Assembly (NCBI RefSeq): GCF_051781005.1
Contig: NZ_JBPWOA010000020.1
Coordinates: forward strand, 1 to 64,000
Reading direction: 5' to 3'
Length of the DNA stretch: 64,000 nucleotides
DNA from: Anabaena sp051781005
GTDB taxonomy: Bacteria > Cyanobacteriota > Cyanobacteriia > Cyanobacteriales > Nostocaceae
The notes under the pieces are model-generated. The model did not search any database. It was not told the DNA's origin and saw nothing but the letters and a program-made list of their open reading frames with translations. A program made the position numbers and the translations under genes. Position 1 is the stretch's first letter; each line of letters begins with the position of its first letter. Positions 35,477-45,121 of the stretch are shown here, one piece after another.

Positions 35477-36970
35477 TTATCCAATATTCAACAATTTCGC
35501 CATTGCTAAACGTTGTAATTTACCCGTAGCACCACGAGGTAAAGCTTCTAAAATGTGAATTTGTTTAGGTACTTTAAAATCTGCTAATGTATTTGAGCAA
35601 TATTGCTGAAGTTCTTTTTCACTAACTTCTAATTTTAGAACCACAGCAGCATGAATTTCTTCACCTAAACTGTTGTGAGGTACAGCAAAAGCTAAAGCTT
35701 CAGCAACAGCAGGATGACGTAATAAAACATTATCTACTTCTAAAGGTGAAATTTTTTCCCCACCCCGGTTAATTAATTCCTTAATTCTTCCAGTTAAACG
35801 CAGATATCCATCTGCATCTATTATTCCCTGATCTCCGGTGCGAAACCAACCATTTACAAAAGCAGTCGCATTGGCATCTGGGTTATTTTCATAACCATCA
35901 ATCACATTTGCACCCTTGACTACTACTTCACCCAAACTACCTTGAGTTAACAAATTACCTTCATCATCCATAATACCCACATCTACATTAAAACCATAAC
36001 CCACAGATCCCGGTTTACGAATTTTTGGTGGTAAAGGGTTGGTTGACATTAAGTGGGCTGCTTCTGTCATGCTGTAAGATTCTAAAACGGGAGAATTGAA
36101 AGTTTTCTCCATTTGTTCAATGATAACTGGTGCTAAAGATGCACTACTAGAACGAATAAAGCGGAAGGGGTTATTTTTAACAATTTCTTGATTACGAATT
36201 GCCCGTGCGAGAATTGTTTGATGCATGGTAGGGGCAGCGGAATACCAAGTAGGTTTGTAAGTTTCTACAAGTTTCCAAAATTCCAAAGCATTAAAACCAT
36301 GAGGACAAATTAAAGTCCCTCCTGATGTCAGGGTTGCTAATAAACATCCTACCAATCCATGAATGTGGAAAAGTGGCATTAAACAAAGTGTAATATCAGC
36401 AGATGTGAGCCAATAAGCTGCAATTATATTATTAGCGGAAGCAATTAAGTTGCGATGACGAATAGGTACACGTTTGGGACGGCTGGTAGTACCACTAGTA
36501 TGTAAAATCATCGCTATATCATCAGCATTAGGTGATTCAGAATTTATTGTCGCTGTCGATGTTGGTTTAACTAATTCAAAGTTTAAAGTTCCGTTATTAT
36601 TGATTTTGGCATTAATTAAAATCATATCGGGTGTAACTGCGGCTATTGCTGCTTCTGGAGTTTCCGATAATGTAATTAGGGCTTTAGCTTGAGTATCTTC
36701 GTAATAAAAAGCAAATTCATCTTGTTTATATTTAGGATTTAATGGTGCAGCAGTTCCACATAAAGCGGATGCTAAAAAGGTAATAGCCATTGGGACACCA
36801 TTCGTCATGGCAATGGCGATACGATCTCCTTTTTTTAACCCAAAGCTATGCAGTTGAGATGTTAACTCAGTTATATTGTCACGTAACTGCTGATAAGTAA
36901 TTATAGAACCATCAGGAGTGATTAAAGCTGAATGCTTGTTTTCTCCTGCTAAAAGATTAAATAAATTCAT
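35477..36970 (-). CDS. Acyl-CoA ligase, oxalate-CoA ligase (AAE3/Pcs60)-like
   Basis: This 497-residue adenylate-forming enzyme has the P-loop-like motif ILHTSGTTSRPKRVP, core motifs SYSMTEAAHLMSTNPLPP and GWFRTGDQGIIDADGYL, and the hinge GRIKELINRGGEKISPLEV. The C-terminal catalytic lysine is in RGATGKLQR. Segments such as WYSAAPTMHQTIL and FIRSSSASLAPVI closely follow plant AAE3 and yeast Pcs60 oxalyl-CoA synthetases as I recall them, so oxalate is a good candidate substrate. It is last in a same-strand run with a BMP-type importer (gap 52 bp). Confidence 0.75.
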   Translation of the reverse strand: MNLFNLLAGENKHSALITPDGSIITYQQLRDNITELTSQLHSFGLKKGDRIAIAMTNGVPMAITFLASALCGTAAPLNPKYKQDEFAFYYEDTQAKALITLSETPEAAIAAVTPDMILINAKINNNGTLNFELVKPTSTATINSESPNADDIAMILHTSGTTSRPKRVPIRHRNLIASANNIIAAYWLTSADITLCLMPLFHIHGLVGCLLATLTSGGTLICPHGFNALEFWKLVETYKPTWYSAAPTMHQTILARAIRNQEIVKNNPFRFIRSSSASLAPVIIEQMEKTFNSPVLESYSMTEAAHLMSTNPLPPKIRKPGSVGYGFNVDVGIMDDEGNLLTQGSLGEVVVKGANVIDGYENNPDANATAFVNGWFRTGDQGIIDADGYLRLTGRIKELINRGGEKISPLEVDNVLLRHPAVAEALAFAVPHNSLGEEIHAAVVLKLEVSEKELQQYCSNTLADFKVPKQIHILEALPRGATGKLQRLAMAKLLNIG

Positions 36971-37022
36971 GGTTATTAGGTATTAATTATTAAACATTGA
37001 AAAAAGTCTTTGTTCTGCCCTA

Positions 37023-38069
37023 TCACCTATCTCTTGTCACCTGTTTTCGATATTCTAAAGCTAAAGCAATGGCGATGAACAATACTGTGAAACCTTGAAT
37101 TGCATAAACTATAGTTACGGGTACGCCGGCGCTGCGTTGCATGATGTTTGCACCACTGCGAAGGGAGGCGAAAAATAGGGAGATGAAGACGACACCCAAA
37201 ATACTACCACGACTTAAAAAAGCGATCGCGATCGCATCAAATCCATAACCGGGTGAAACCTGTTCAAATAGGCGATATTTCAACCCCATCACCTCGCACG
37301 CACCCCCTAAACCAGCTAAACCACCAGCCAAACCCATGACTAGCATAATAGTGTGTTCTACAGAAATTTTGGCATAACGGGCGGCAATTGGGTTAAATCC
37401 GACGGCACTGATTTGGTATCCTAAAGGCGATCGCACTAATAATATCCATAAAACCACTGCTGTAATTAACGCCAATAAAATTCCCGCATGGGCAAGACTT
37501 CCGGGTAAAATAATTGGTAATTGGGCAGTTTTGGCAATTAATGGCGAATAGGGACTAGGTGCTGCTGGTGCTTTTAAAGGATTTTGTACTAAATAACTAA
37601 TTAAATTAATCGCAATGTAATTTAGCAGCAAAGTTGTAATTACTTCATTTACCCCTTTGATTGCTTTGAGATAACCAGGAATCAAACCCCAAACAGCACC
37701 AAAAATAAACCCTACAAATAGCGCCAAAGGTATATGAATTAGTGCAGGCAATCCTTGAATATATAACCCAATTAAACTACTTCCTAAAGCACCTAAATAA
37801 ATTTGTCCTTCTCCACCAATATTAAATTGTCCAGCACGTAAAGCTACTAAAACACCTAAACTTGTAAATAGTAAAGGAGTCATTTTGGTGAGGGTATTAC
37901 CAAAACCGAAATAGCTAGAAAGGGACTCTTGAAATAAAGCTGTATATGCAACAATAGGATTAGCCCCAGCCAACAATATTAAACCAGCACCAACTAGTAA
38001 AGCCAAGACGATAGCTATTAGCGGTGATAAAATTGGGAGTAAAATTTTCAGCTTATTATCTGTAAACAT
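37023..38069 (-). CDS. ABC importer permease, BMP/nucleoside type
   Basis: This 348-residue protein has about nine membrane segments. It matches the first permease of BMP-family importers (YufP/NupP-like): GAGLILLAGANPIVAY, the FNIGGEGQIYLGALGSS segment (core BPD_transp_2 motif), and a FNPIAARYAKISVEH coupling region followed by GLAGLGGACEVMG. The usual second permease is not found next to it. It shares its strand and direction with the ATPase and binding-protein genes upstream. Confidence 0.9.
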   Translation of the reverse strand: MFTDNKLKILLPILSPLIAIVLALLVGAGLILLAGANPIVAYTALFQESLSSYFGFGNTLTKMTPLLFTSLGVLVALRAGQFNIGGEGQIYLGALGSSLIGLYIQGLPALIHIPLALFVGFIFGAVWGLIPGYLKAIKGVNEVITTLLLNYIAINLISYLVQNPLKAPAAPSPYSPLIAKTAQLPIILPGSLAHAGILLALITAVVLWILLVRSPLGYQISAVGFNPIAARYAKISVEHTIMLVMGLAGGLAGLGGACEVMGLKYRLFEQVSPGYGFDAIAIAFLSRGSILGVVFISLFFASLRSGANIMQRSAGVPVTIVYAIQGFTVLFIAIALALEYRKQVTRDR

Positions 38070-38140
38070 TTCACTTATCTATCTGCATAACTAATGCAAA
38101 TTTAACCATCCATCAGCCTTCTATCTCAGTTATCATCAAA

Positions 38141-39223
38141 CTAACCTAATACTGTTGAAGAAAACATCTGTGACAACGCTTCAAAATATGGCATTAAGGT
38201 TTTAGCCTGTTGAGAAGTCAAGCGATCAAATATTTCATACCTGAGCAAATACAGCATTTGTCGAACTAATTCCCACTGCACTTTTAATTTCGGATAAAGC
38301 ATGACACAGAGAGGAAATAACTCTTCTTGGATAGCAGCAATACTTCCTTCTAAAGCACATACCCACAAATATACTTGAAACATTTCTACATCGCGAATGC
38401 TAGATACTTTCACTATTGGATCACTCAACAAACCAGACATAGAGTGATACATTGGAAAAAGTTCAATTATCCTTTGGCGAACGTTATGAGCAATTTGGGT
38501 ACTATTTGGTAATAGGGTTTGTATTGCGGATATTACAAAGGAATCATAATCATGTTTAGCAGCTGCTTGATAAGCACGTTGTAGTGGCATATATAAATGA
38601 TCATCAATAACTTTAAAGTATGCACCAACTAATTTTTTTTCCACAGGCTCAAGCTCTTCTGTGAGCATTTCGCTAGTGTAATGAAACTGCATACTCACAA
38701 AGCCAATTAGTCTGGGGTCAGTACTTGTGTATTTCTGTCTGATTGCTCCTATATCTGCACTAATTACCGTCGCTAATTTCTCTGGACTCATCTGTTCTGT
38801 ATAAACTTCCAAAGCCTGTTGATCAAGTGGATGAGCTTGAGCTTCTTGACCCAGTTTCATTACCAAGGAAAGAGGGCGTGATGATGTTTGTTGCGTGTAT
38901 ACATTTAAAGCTTTTTCATAAATTCTAAAAGAATCTGCCGCAATGTCCCAAGGATTAATGATGTTGGAATCAATACCATGTTGCTTAACTTCATCTGACA
39001 ACAGAAGCTCGGTTTTGCTCCACGCTTTGGCGCTGATAGTCCGTAAAGATAGCAAGATTTTTTGAGCAGTTTTCTCCCTTCCACTTGGTGAAACTATCTC
39101 TGACAAACTCAGATTCTCGCCAGATTCTTGGCTGCTAGTATTAATCTGGAGACTCTTGACATACTTACTAGCCCATTGCTGTGCTAAAGATTCGACAGAC
39201 TTATTAGATTCTATTTCAGACAC
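38141..39223 (-). CDS. Unrecognised helical protein within the BMP importer operon
   Basis: I do not recognise this 360-residue protein. It is soluble, rich in helices and free of cysteine-based metal motifs. It has an acidic N-terminus (MSEIESNKSVESLAQQWASK) and repeated amphipathic stretches such as EELEPVEKKLVGAYFKVIDD and RYEIFDRLTSQQAKTLMPYF. It lies between the ATPase (128 bp upstream) and the permease (71 bp downstream), in the same direction, so it is probably co-transcribed with the importer. No function is proposed. Confidence 0.6.
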   Translation of the reverse strand: MSEIESNKSVESLAQQWASKYVKSLQINTSSQESGENLSLSEIVSPSGREKTAQKILLSLRTISAKAWSKTELLLSDEVKQHGIDSNIINPWDIAADSFRIYEKALNVYTQQTSSRPLSLVMKLGQEAQAHPLDQQALEVYTEQMSPEKLATVISADIGAIRQKYTSTDPRLIGFVSMQFHYTSEMLTEELEPVEKKLVGAYFKVIDDHLYMPLQRAYQAAAKHDYDSFVISAIQTLLPNSTQIAHNVRQRIIELFPMYHSMSGLLSDPIVKVSSIRDVEMFQVYLWVCALEGSIAAIQEELFPLCVMLYPKLKVQWELVRQMLYLLRYEIFDRLTSQQAKTLMPYFEALSQMFSSTVLG

Positions 39224-39351
39224 TACTTTTGAAATTATTTGCTAATTAGTTTCAGTATTTATTCGGTGATTATACAGCAAATGTAGTACACAAATTTTTT
39301 ATTTTATTGCCTGGTTTAACTGCTTCTAACCCAGAATTTAATATGTGAGCT

Positions 39352-40839
39352 TTAGCTGGCATTTATCATTGTACTACCCGCCATTAATAAACCAATCTCC
39401 TCAATAGTTGCTGTTTTTGCATCCAAGATATCAACAAACTCGCCTTTATACATTACCGCAATGCGATCGCTCATCGCCATCACTTCCTCTAACTCTGTAG
39501 AAATATATAAAATAGCTGCCCCTCTTTCTCTTTCTATTAACAACTTTGTCTGTACTGCTTCCGTCGCACCCACATCTAATCCTCTAGTAGGTTGCATAGC
39601 AATAATTAAAGCTGGTTCCCCGGCTAATTCTCGTGCTAAAACTACCTTTTGTTGATTTCCCCCTGATAGGTAATTTACTGGCACATCTTCACCATTTATC
39701 CGAATATCAAAAGCGTCTATAGCAACTTGGGCATTATTTTTAATTGCTTGTGCTTGCAATAAAAATTTATGGCAAAATGGTAGTTTATTAAAGGTTTTTA
39801 AAATTAAATTATAGGCAATATTAAATTGTAAAATTAACCCTATCTTTTGCCGATCTTCTGGGATATAACCCACTTTTAAATTTTCCTTGATTACACAGTG
39901 ATAATCAATTTTCCCTTGTTTGATAGTTCGCAACCCTGCAATAGTATCTGCTAATTCTCTTTGTCCATTTCCATCTACTCCAGCAATTCCCAAAATTTCC
40001 CCTTGCCGCAGTTGAAAAGATAAATTATGAACAGCAATCAATCCTCTATTATCTGAAACTTTTAGCCCATTTACTGATAATACCAATTTTCCTAAATTGG
40101 CTGGCGATTTCTGCAAATTTAAACCTACTTTGCGCCCTACCATTAACTCAGATAAATGCTGAATTGTAGAGGTTTTAGTGTTAGTTGTAGCGACAACTTT
40201 ACCCCGACGCAATACGGTTATTGTATCACACAAATTCATTACTTCTTCTAATTTGTGACTAATGAAAATAATCGTATTTCCCCTATCAGCAAGTTGACGC
40301 AAGAGAGTGATTAATGAAGTTGCTTCTGATGGTGTAAGAACTGCTGTTGGTTCATCAAGAATCAATAGTTTTGCTTGACGATAGAGAACCTTGAGAATTT
40401 CTACCCGTTGCTGTGTTCCCACTGGTAAATCTTCGACTTTAGCAGTTGGGTTAATTTCTAATTGATATGCTTGAGATAAAGCCAAAATTTCTTGTTGTTT
40501 TTGGCGTAAATTTAAACGCCATTTTTTCTCAGTTCCCAATATAATATTTTCTGTAACTGTTAACTCAGGTACAAGCATAAAATGTTGATAAATCATGCCA
40601 ATACCTAATTTAATTGCTGCGTGAGATGAAGTAATATTTACAGGTTTTTCTTCTAAATATATTTGTCCTGAATCTGGTTGATACAGTCCACTAATTATGT
40701 TCATTAAAGTAGTTTTTCCTGCACCATTTTCTCCTAAAATCGCATGAATTTTACCAGCTTCTACCGTGAGGCTAATATTGTCATTAGCAATAAATGAACC
40801 AAAGTGTTTAGTGATATTTTCCAAACGTAAATATATCAT
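39352..40839 (-). CDS. ABC importer ATPase with two nucleotide-binding domains (BMP/sugar type)
   Basis: This 495-residue protein has tandem ABC domains, as in RbsA/YufO. The first has Walker A GENGAGKTT, signature LPVGTQQRVEILK and Walker B LLILDEPTAVLTP. The second has a degenerate P-loop (GVDGNGQRE), signature YLSGGNQQKVVLAREL and PTRGLDVGATEAVQ. The asymmetric second P-loop is normal for this class. It powers the permease at 37023. Confidence 0.93.
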   Translation of the reverse strand: MIYLRLENITKHFGSFIANDNISLTVEAGKIHAILGENGAGKTTLMNIISGLYQPDSGQIYLEEKPVNITSSHAAIKLGIGMIYQHFMLVPELTVTENIILGTEKKWRLNLRQKQQEILALSQAYQLEINPTAKVEDLPVGTQQRVEILKVLYRQAKLLILDEPTAVLTPSEATSLITLLRQLADRGNTIIFISHKLEEVMNLCDTITVLRRGKVVATTNTKTSTIQHLSELMVGRKVGLNLQKSPANLGKLVLSVNGLKVSDNRGLIAVHNLSFQLRQGEILGIAGVDGNGQRELADTIAGLRTIKQGKIDYHCVIKENLKVGYIPEDRQKIGLILQFNIAYNLILKTFNKLPFCHKFLLQAQAIKNNAQVAIDAFDIRINGEDVPVNYLSGGNQQKVVLARELAGEPALIIAMQPTRGLDVGATEAVQTKLLIERERGAAILYISTELEEVMAMSDRIAVMYKGEFVDILDAKTATIEEIGLLMAGSTMINAS

Positions 40840-40870
40840 TTTGGTAATAGTTCATAAATCCAATAGGATT

Positions 40871-40997
40871 GCTGTAGAATAAGATATCAAGAATAATTGA
40901 ACGCAGATGACCGCAGATAAACACAGATAAAGAGGGATAATTCAATTGATGTCATCATTCTGTACAGCCTCACATATAATTGGTATAAAATATTTAA
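40871..40997. repeat. Dispersed repeat, copy 2
   Basis: It matches 9089-9229 over AGAATAAGATATCAAGAATA and GATAATTCAATTGATGTCAT and lacks the ~20-nt GCTTGCTTCCCACAGGG-containing insertion of copy 1. It sits in the gap between the binding-protein and ATPase genes of the importer operon. Confidence 0.8.
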
Positions 40998-41008
40998 AGT
41001 TGCCAAAG

Positions 41009-42058
41009 TTAGGCTTTCTTGAAACAACGGGTATCTTTACCAGCTTCCTTACATGGTTCAAAAGTAATTTTTTTATCGACAACTTCTTGCTTTATATTCA
41101 TTACTTTTTGTTTAACTGCTGCTGGCACAATTTCCCCAAATTTACCTAAAGATAATATATCTGGTCTTTCTAATCCAATTGTATATATTTGTCCTTTTAA
41201 CTGTTTTTGTTGGGCTAGTTCTGCTAAATAAGTAATTGCTAAATCTAGACGCTTAACAGCACTGGTTAAAACTGCTTTTGGGGCAATATCTAACTGGTCT
41301 TTTACATTACCAAAAGCATAAACTCCTTTGTCACTAGCTGTTTGCAAAACTGCGGCTGAAGCGGTATCTAACCATTGATAAATTACATCATTCCCAGCCG
41401 ATATTAGAGCTAGTGTTGCTTCTTTTCCTTTCGATACATCACTCCAATCACCAGTAAATGTAGAAGTTATTTGTATTTTGGGATTAACAGATTTTGCCCC
41501 TAATTCAAAACCGCGTAATTCTTGCTGGGTGGCTTCAAATTCCTGGCCAGCTATGTAAGCCAATTTGTTAGATTTAGTGATAGAAGCGCCGATAATTCCA
41601 CATAAATAACTAGCTTGGAGGTTATCTATTCGCAAAGCGGCGATATTATCACCTTTAATAGAACCGTTAACAGCAACAAAGAATGTATTCGGAAATTGTG
41701 CAGCTACTTGTTCCACAGCTGCATCAAATTGTCCCCCGTGAGCAAATACTACATTGTATCCCTTACGGGCAAAATCTGTTAATACTTCTGTCTGATCTGC
41801 TTGGGTTACATTTTCCACATAGGTTATATCTGCACCCAATTTTTGTTTTGCGAGGTTTACACCTTCGTAACCAGATTGATTCCAAGCTTGATCTGTGATA
41901 ATTCCAGGGAGTGCGATTGCTATTTTAAACTTTTCATCACCACTGGCCGCTGTGGGAGTTGGGTTGGGGTTATTAGCACAAGCTTTTAGCAGTAAACTAG
42001 TACCTAATGTTGCGGAACTATACCAGAGAAATTTACGCCGATTTAATTTTAGTCCCAT
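41009..42058 (-). CDS. BMP-family ABC transporter substrate-binding lipoprotein
   Basis: In this 349-residue protein the N-terminus combines a twin-arginine-like NRRKFLWYS with a lipobox-like LLLKAC, so it is an exported, lipid-anchored protein. The mature part has the Bmp (PnrA-like) signatures IALPGIITDQAWNQSGYEG, VVFAHGGQFDAAVEQVA and YIAGQEFEATQQEL. Characterised BMP proteins bind nucleosides or related compounds. It is the first gene of the importer operon. Divergent ureidoglycolate lyase hints at purine- or ureide-derived substrates. Confidence 0.9.
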   Translation of the reverse strand: MGLKLNRRKFLWYSSATLGTSLLLKACANNPNPTPTAASGDEKFKIAIALPGIITDQAWNQSGYEGVNLAKQKLGADITYVENVTQADQTEVLTDFARKGYNVVFAHGGQFDAAVEQVAAQFPNTFFVAVNGSIKGDNIAALRIDNLQASYLCGIIGASITKSNKLAYIAGQEFEATQQELRGFELGAKSVNPKIQITSTFTGDWSDVSKGKEATLALISAGNDVIYQWLDTASAAVLQTASDKGVYAFGNVKDQLDIAPKAVLTSAVKRLDLAITYLAELAQQKQLKGQIYTIGLERPDILSLGKFGEIVPAAVKQKVMNIKQEVVDKKITFEPCKEAGKDTRCFKKA

Positions 42059-42191
42059 AGGGTATTCCTCACATATATAGTCATTTTATAAGAAAAGAGC
42101 GTTAAAGGTCTTTCTAGAATTTATATAGTCATAATTTATTCAAATTGTTATTCTGAGAGATAATTAAGTTGATAGATACAAGATATTTTTT

Positions 42192-42689
42192 ATGAGTGCA
42201 TCCCAAACATTAAAACAGTTAAATGCAGAATGGATAACACCAGAAAATTTTCAACGTTATGGACAGGTGATATTTCCTAATGGAGACGGAAAAGCTTTTG
42301 ATGCTGAGGATGCACAGTTAAATCTGCAAAATGGCATTCCTCGCTTTTATATGATGCGATTGTCAAAAAATGGGCATAAGTTCCACAAAATTACTCGACA
42401 TATTCAATGTACTCAATGTTTAGGTTCTTTGGCAGGAAAGGATTGGTTGATGGGAGTTTGTCCACCTGATAATGCAATTAATGAACCTGTGTTAGCAGAA
42501 CTTGCTGCTTTCCGTATTCCGGGAAATTGTTTTATTAAGTTAGAAGTGGGAACTTGGCACGCGGGTCCATATTTTGAACATGAGTTTGTGGATTTTTATA
42601 ATTTAGAGTTGAGTGATACAAATGTGGTGGATCATTTCACTCATGATTTTCTAAAAAGTCATCAATTAACGTTTGAAATGATTTATTAG
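42192..42689 (+). CDS. allA: Ureidoglycolate lyase
   Basis: This 165-residue protein of the ureidoglycolate hydrolase/lyase cupin family splits ureidoglycolate into glyoxylate and urea in allantoin breakdown. Motifs include ITPENFQRYGQVI, FHKITRHIQCTQCLGSLAG and LEVGTWHAGPYFEHE, the last with the conserved cupin His pair. The length is normal. It is divergent from the BMP importer, with a 133-bp shared upstream region, consistent with joint control of purine-nitrogen use. Confidence 0.85.
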   Translation: MSASQTLKQLNAEWITPENFQRYGQVIFPNGDGKAFDAEDAQLNLQNGIPRFYMMRLSKNGHKFHKITRHIQCTQCLGSLAGKDWLMGVCPPDNAINEPVLAELAAFRIPGNCFIKLEVGTWHAGPYFEHEFVDFYNLELSDTNVVDHFTHDFLKSHQLTFEMIY

Positions 42690-42723
42690 AAGGTAGGAGG
42701 AAGATAAATATTCTCCTATCTTC

Positions 42724-42807
42724 TTATTTTTCTTTGCGTCCTTGACGCGGTTCATTTAAATAGTATTCTTCTGGTGAGAAGGGAGGATCACATTTATCGA
42801 CAAACTT
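42724..42807 (-). pseudogene. Fragment of a small cyanobacterial protein after aroA
   Basis: On the minus strand, overlapping the aroA stop in another frame, an open stretch encodes CDPPFSPEEYYLNEPRQGRK and then EK-stop. There is no start codon before the preceding in-frame stop (42808-42810). The peptide looks like a real, conserved-type C-terminus left behind by deletion. This rests on composition and pattern only. Confidence 0.35.
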
Positions 42808-44143
42808 CTACAAGGGTGTTGGTAAAGTTGGGATAGGAAATAGCCGCAGCTTCGGCACGGTGAATGGTGGTGGTGCCGGTGGCATTGAGAGCTGCGATCG
42901 CTAAACTCATAGCTATACGATGATCTGTATGGCTATCTACGTCAGTTCCCACTAGGGGAGTACCACCAATAATTTCCATCCCATCGGGTAATTCGCTAAT
43001 TTTAGCGCCCATTTGATTGAGTTGTTGTGCCATCACAGTAATGCGATCGCTCTCTTTCACTCTCAACTCAGCCGCATCCCTAATAATGGTTGTCCCTTCA
43101 GCAAAAACCGCAGCTACTGCCAAAATGGGGATTTCATCAATTAATCTCGGTATAATATCTCCCTCAATGGTGCAGCTTTTTAACCGACTCGAACGCACCC
43201 GCAAATCAGCAACTGGTTCCCCAGCTACTTCGCGCTGATTTTCTAGCTGGATATCTGCTCCCATCATGGCTAAAGCTTCTAAAATCCCCGTGCGCGTTGG
43301 GTTCACACCGACATTTTCCACTAGCAAATCCGAACCAGGAACAATTGATCCTGCAACTAACCAAAAGGCTGCTGAACTAATATCACCGGGAACAACAACT
43401 TTTTGACCGTATAATTTAGCATTACCCATCACAGTCACACTGTGGGTTTCCGGGTCTATACTCAATTCTGCTCCAAAAGCCCTTAACATTCGCTCGCTGT
43501 GATCCCGTGATAAAGCGGGTTCGGTGACGGTAGTTTTCCCCTCGGTGTTTAAACCTGCCAGGAGAATACAAGATTTAACTTGAGCCGAAGCAATGGGAGA
43601 ATGATAGTGAATAGGTTTGAGGGCTTGTCCTTGAATCGCTAAAGGTGCTAGAGAGTTACCTTTGCGTCCCCAGATTTGTGCAGTCATTTGTTGCAAAGGT
43701 TTGACAACACGGGACATGGGACGCGATCGCAAGGAATCATCACCTGTAACCGTAAAAAAACGCCCTGGATGGGAAGCTAACAGCCCTAACATCAATCTGA
43801 TGGTTGTCCCAGAGTTACCCGCATTCAACACATCCACAGGTTCTTGAAAATTGCCCAGACCAATTCCTTTTACCCGGACAAACTCTGAATTTAATTCCGA
43901 AATTTCTGCACCTAGCAATCGAAAACAGCTAGCAGTGCTGCGGGGGTCTTCTCCCAACAGGAGTCCTTCAATCTGAGTTTCACCTTCTGCGATCGCACCC
44001 AACATAAGAGCGCGGTGAGAAATGGACTTATCCCCAGGAACCCGAATACTACCCTGGAGGGAGAGCATTGAAGGGGAACGCTGAATAATTAACTTATGAG
44101 CAGCGTTTTCTTGATTTTCTACGGTTATAACAGCAGCCGACAT
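42794..44143 (-). CDS. aroA: 3-phosphoshikimate 1-carboxyvinyltransferase (EPSP synthase)
   Basis: AroA joins phosphoenolpyruvate to shikimate 3-phosphate in aromatic amino-acid synthesis. The two family signatures are VPGDKSISHRALMLGAIAEG and LNAGNSGTTIRLMLGLLASH. RVKESDRI and DHRIAMSLAIA, at the C-terminal active site, are also present. The 449-residue length with a ~20-residue N-terminal extension is usual in cyanobacteria. Confidence 0.97.
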   Translation of the reverse strand: MSAAVITVENQENAAHKLIIQRSPSMLSLQGSIRVPGDKSISHRALMLGAIAEGETQIEGLLLGEDPRSTASCFRLLGAEISELNSEFVRVKGIGLGNFQEPVDVLNAGNSGTTIRLMLGLLASHPGRFFTVTGDDSLRSRPMSRVVKPLQQMTAQIWGRKGNSLAPLAIQGQALKPIHYHSPIASAQVKSCILLAGLNTEGKTTVTEPALSRDHSERMLRAFGAELSIDPETHSVTVMGNAKLYGQKVVVPGDISSAAFWLVAGSIVPGSDLLVENVGVNPTRTGILEALAMMGADIQLENQREVAGEPVADLRVRSSRLKSCTIEGDIIPRLIDEIPILAVAAVFAEGTTIIRDAAELRVKESDRITVMAQQLNQMGAKISELPDGMEIIGGTPLVGTDVDSHTDHRIAMSLAIAALNATGTTTIHRAEAAAISYPNFTNTLVEVCR

Positions 44144-44512
44144 TAGGATACACTGGCTTTTGAATAGACTAGAAGCTTTTGGGTGACTTGATCTGCTGCC
44201 ACTTGTAACTTCCTCCCTAGTATCCTATCGCTTTTTGTAGCCCTCAACTTAATTTAAAGTCGGTATCCCCTCGAATAAGCATCATTTTTCTTTTTTAGCT
44301 CCCGATCTCACCTTTCTGCACCCTGATTTGTCTAAATTAACAAATGAGTAGATTCAGTTAATATTGAACAGGCTTGACTCTTGAGTTGCTTAAACTAACC
44401 TTCTACTACACCCGGTGAAAAAAAGTTTATCTTCCCTCCTACCTCCTGCATAGCTGTCTCCCAGTAGTGTTCATTTGATTTTATTTAATTGCTTCTAGCA
44501 CTTATCGCTCCC
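44144..44512. other. Divergent promoter region, no gene seen
   Basis: This 369 bp lies between aroA (minus) and the unknown gene at 44513 (plus). There are no repeats of the families seen elsewhere and no convincing small frame. Confidence 0.45.
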
Positions 44513-45025
44513 ATGCTTACTCATCACCGCAAACCCGTGTGCTTATCAATTATTTCCACTGACTTGCCAGTCTGGTCTGTGGTTGAAACTGCCGGGACAT
44601 TGTATCAAAAAGATACTGACCGATTTCATTTACTATTGACTGCACCACCCTTAATTAGCTGTGAAGTAGGAAGTTTTATCAATCCAGAAGAGAACTTTCC
44701 TAAAAGCATAAACAATGCTGATCTTCCCAGTAGTCCTAGAATTTTGTGGTTGGAAATATCGCCCTATCGTGTCATCATGACTATGCAAGGTAATAGTCAA
44801 GTGAGTTACCGTCATTTTTGGGAACAAGGCGTTTATGGCGTTAGTCGTTATTGGTTGCCCGCTGAGTCATTACAACCGCACAAGCCACTTCGCTTACGTA
44901 ATTTTACTAAAAATTTGCACCTCAGTGGAAAAAACTTACCAGAGAATTTGCGACTAGAGTACGAATTATGGTCAGAAAAAGTCCAACTGGGAAGCTACAT
45001 CCTCAATTTGGAAATCCACCACTAA
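44513..45025 (+). CDS. Unrecognised conserved-type protein
   Basis: This protein has 170 residues from ATG 44513 (MLTHHRKPVCLSIIST); a TTG at 44489 would add eight hydrophobic residues. There is no signal peptide or membrane segment. It is rich in beta-type stretches (RILWLEISPYRVIMTMQG, LRLEYELWSEKVQLGSYILN) and aromatic residues. I recognise no family. Codon use and the clear start suggest a real gene, divergent from aroA. Confidence 0.6.
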   Translation: MLTHHRKPVCLSIISTDLPVWSVVETAGTLYQKDTDRFHLLLTAPPLISCEVGSFINPEENFPKSINNADLPSSPRILWLEISPYRVIMTMQGNSQVSYRHFWEQGVYGVSRYWLPAESLQPHKPLRLRNFTKNLHLSGKNLPENLRLEYELWSEKVQLGSYILNLEIHH

Positions 45026-45060
45026 TTATTTAGTTATCTTACAATTCAAATCTTTACCAT

Positions 45061-45121
45061 ATCTCGTTCCTAGTCAGAGACTAGGAATGCTATCACAGAG
45101 GCTCTGCGTCTACTCTGATAG
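45061..45121. repeat. Palindromic CTCGTTCC-type repeat, truncated copy
   Basis: The left half (ATCTCGTTCCTAGTCAGAGA ... GAGGCTCTGCGTCTACTCTG) is present. The right half is absent where the adjacent MITE begins. Confidence 0.7.
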
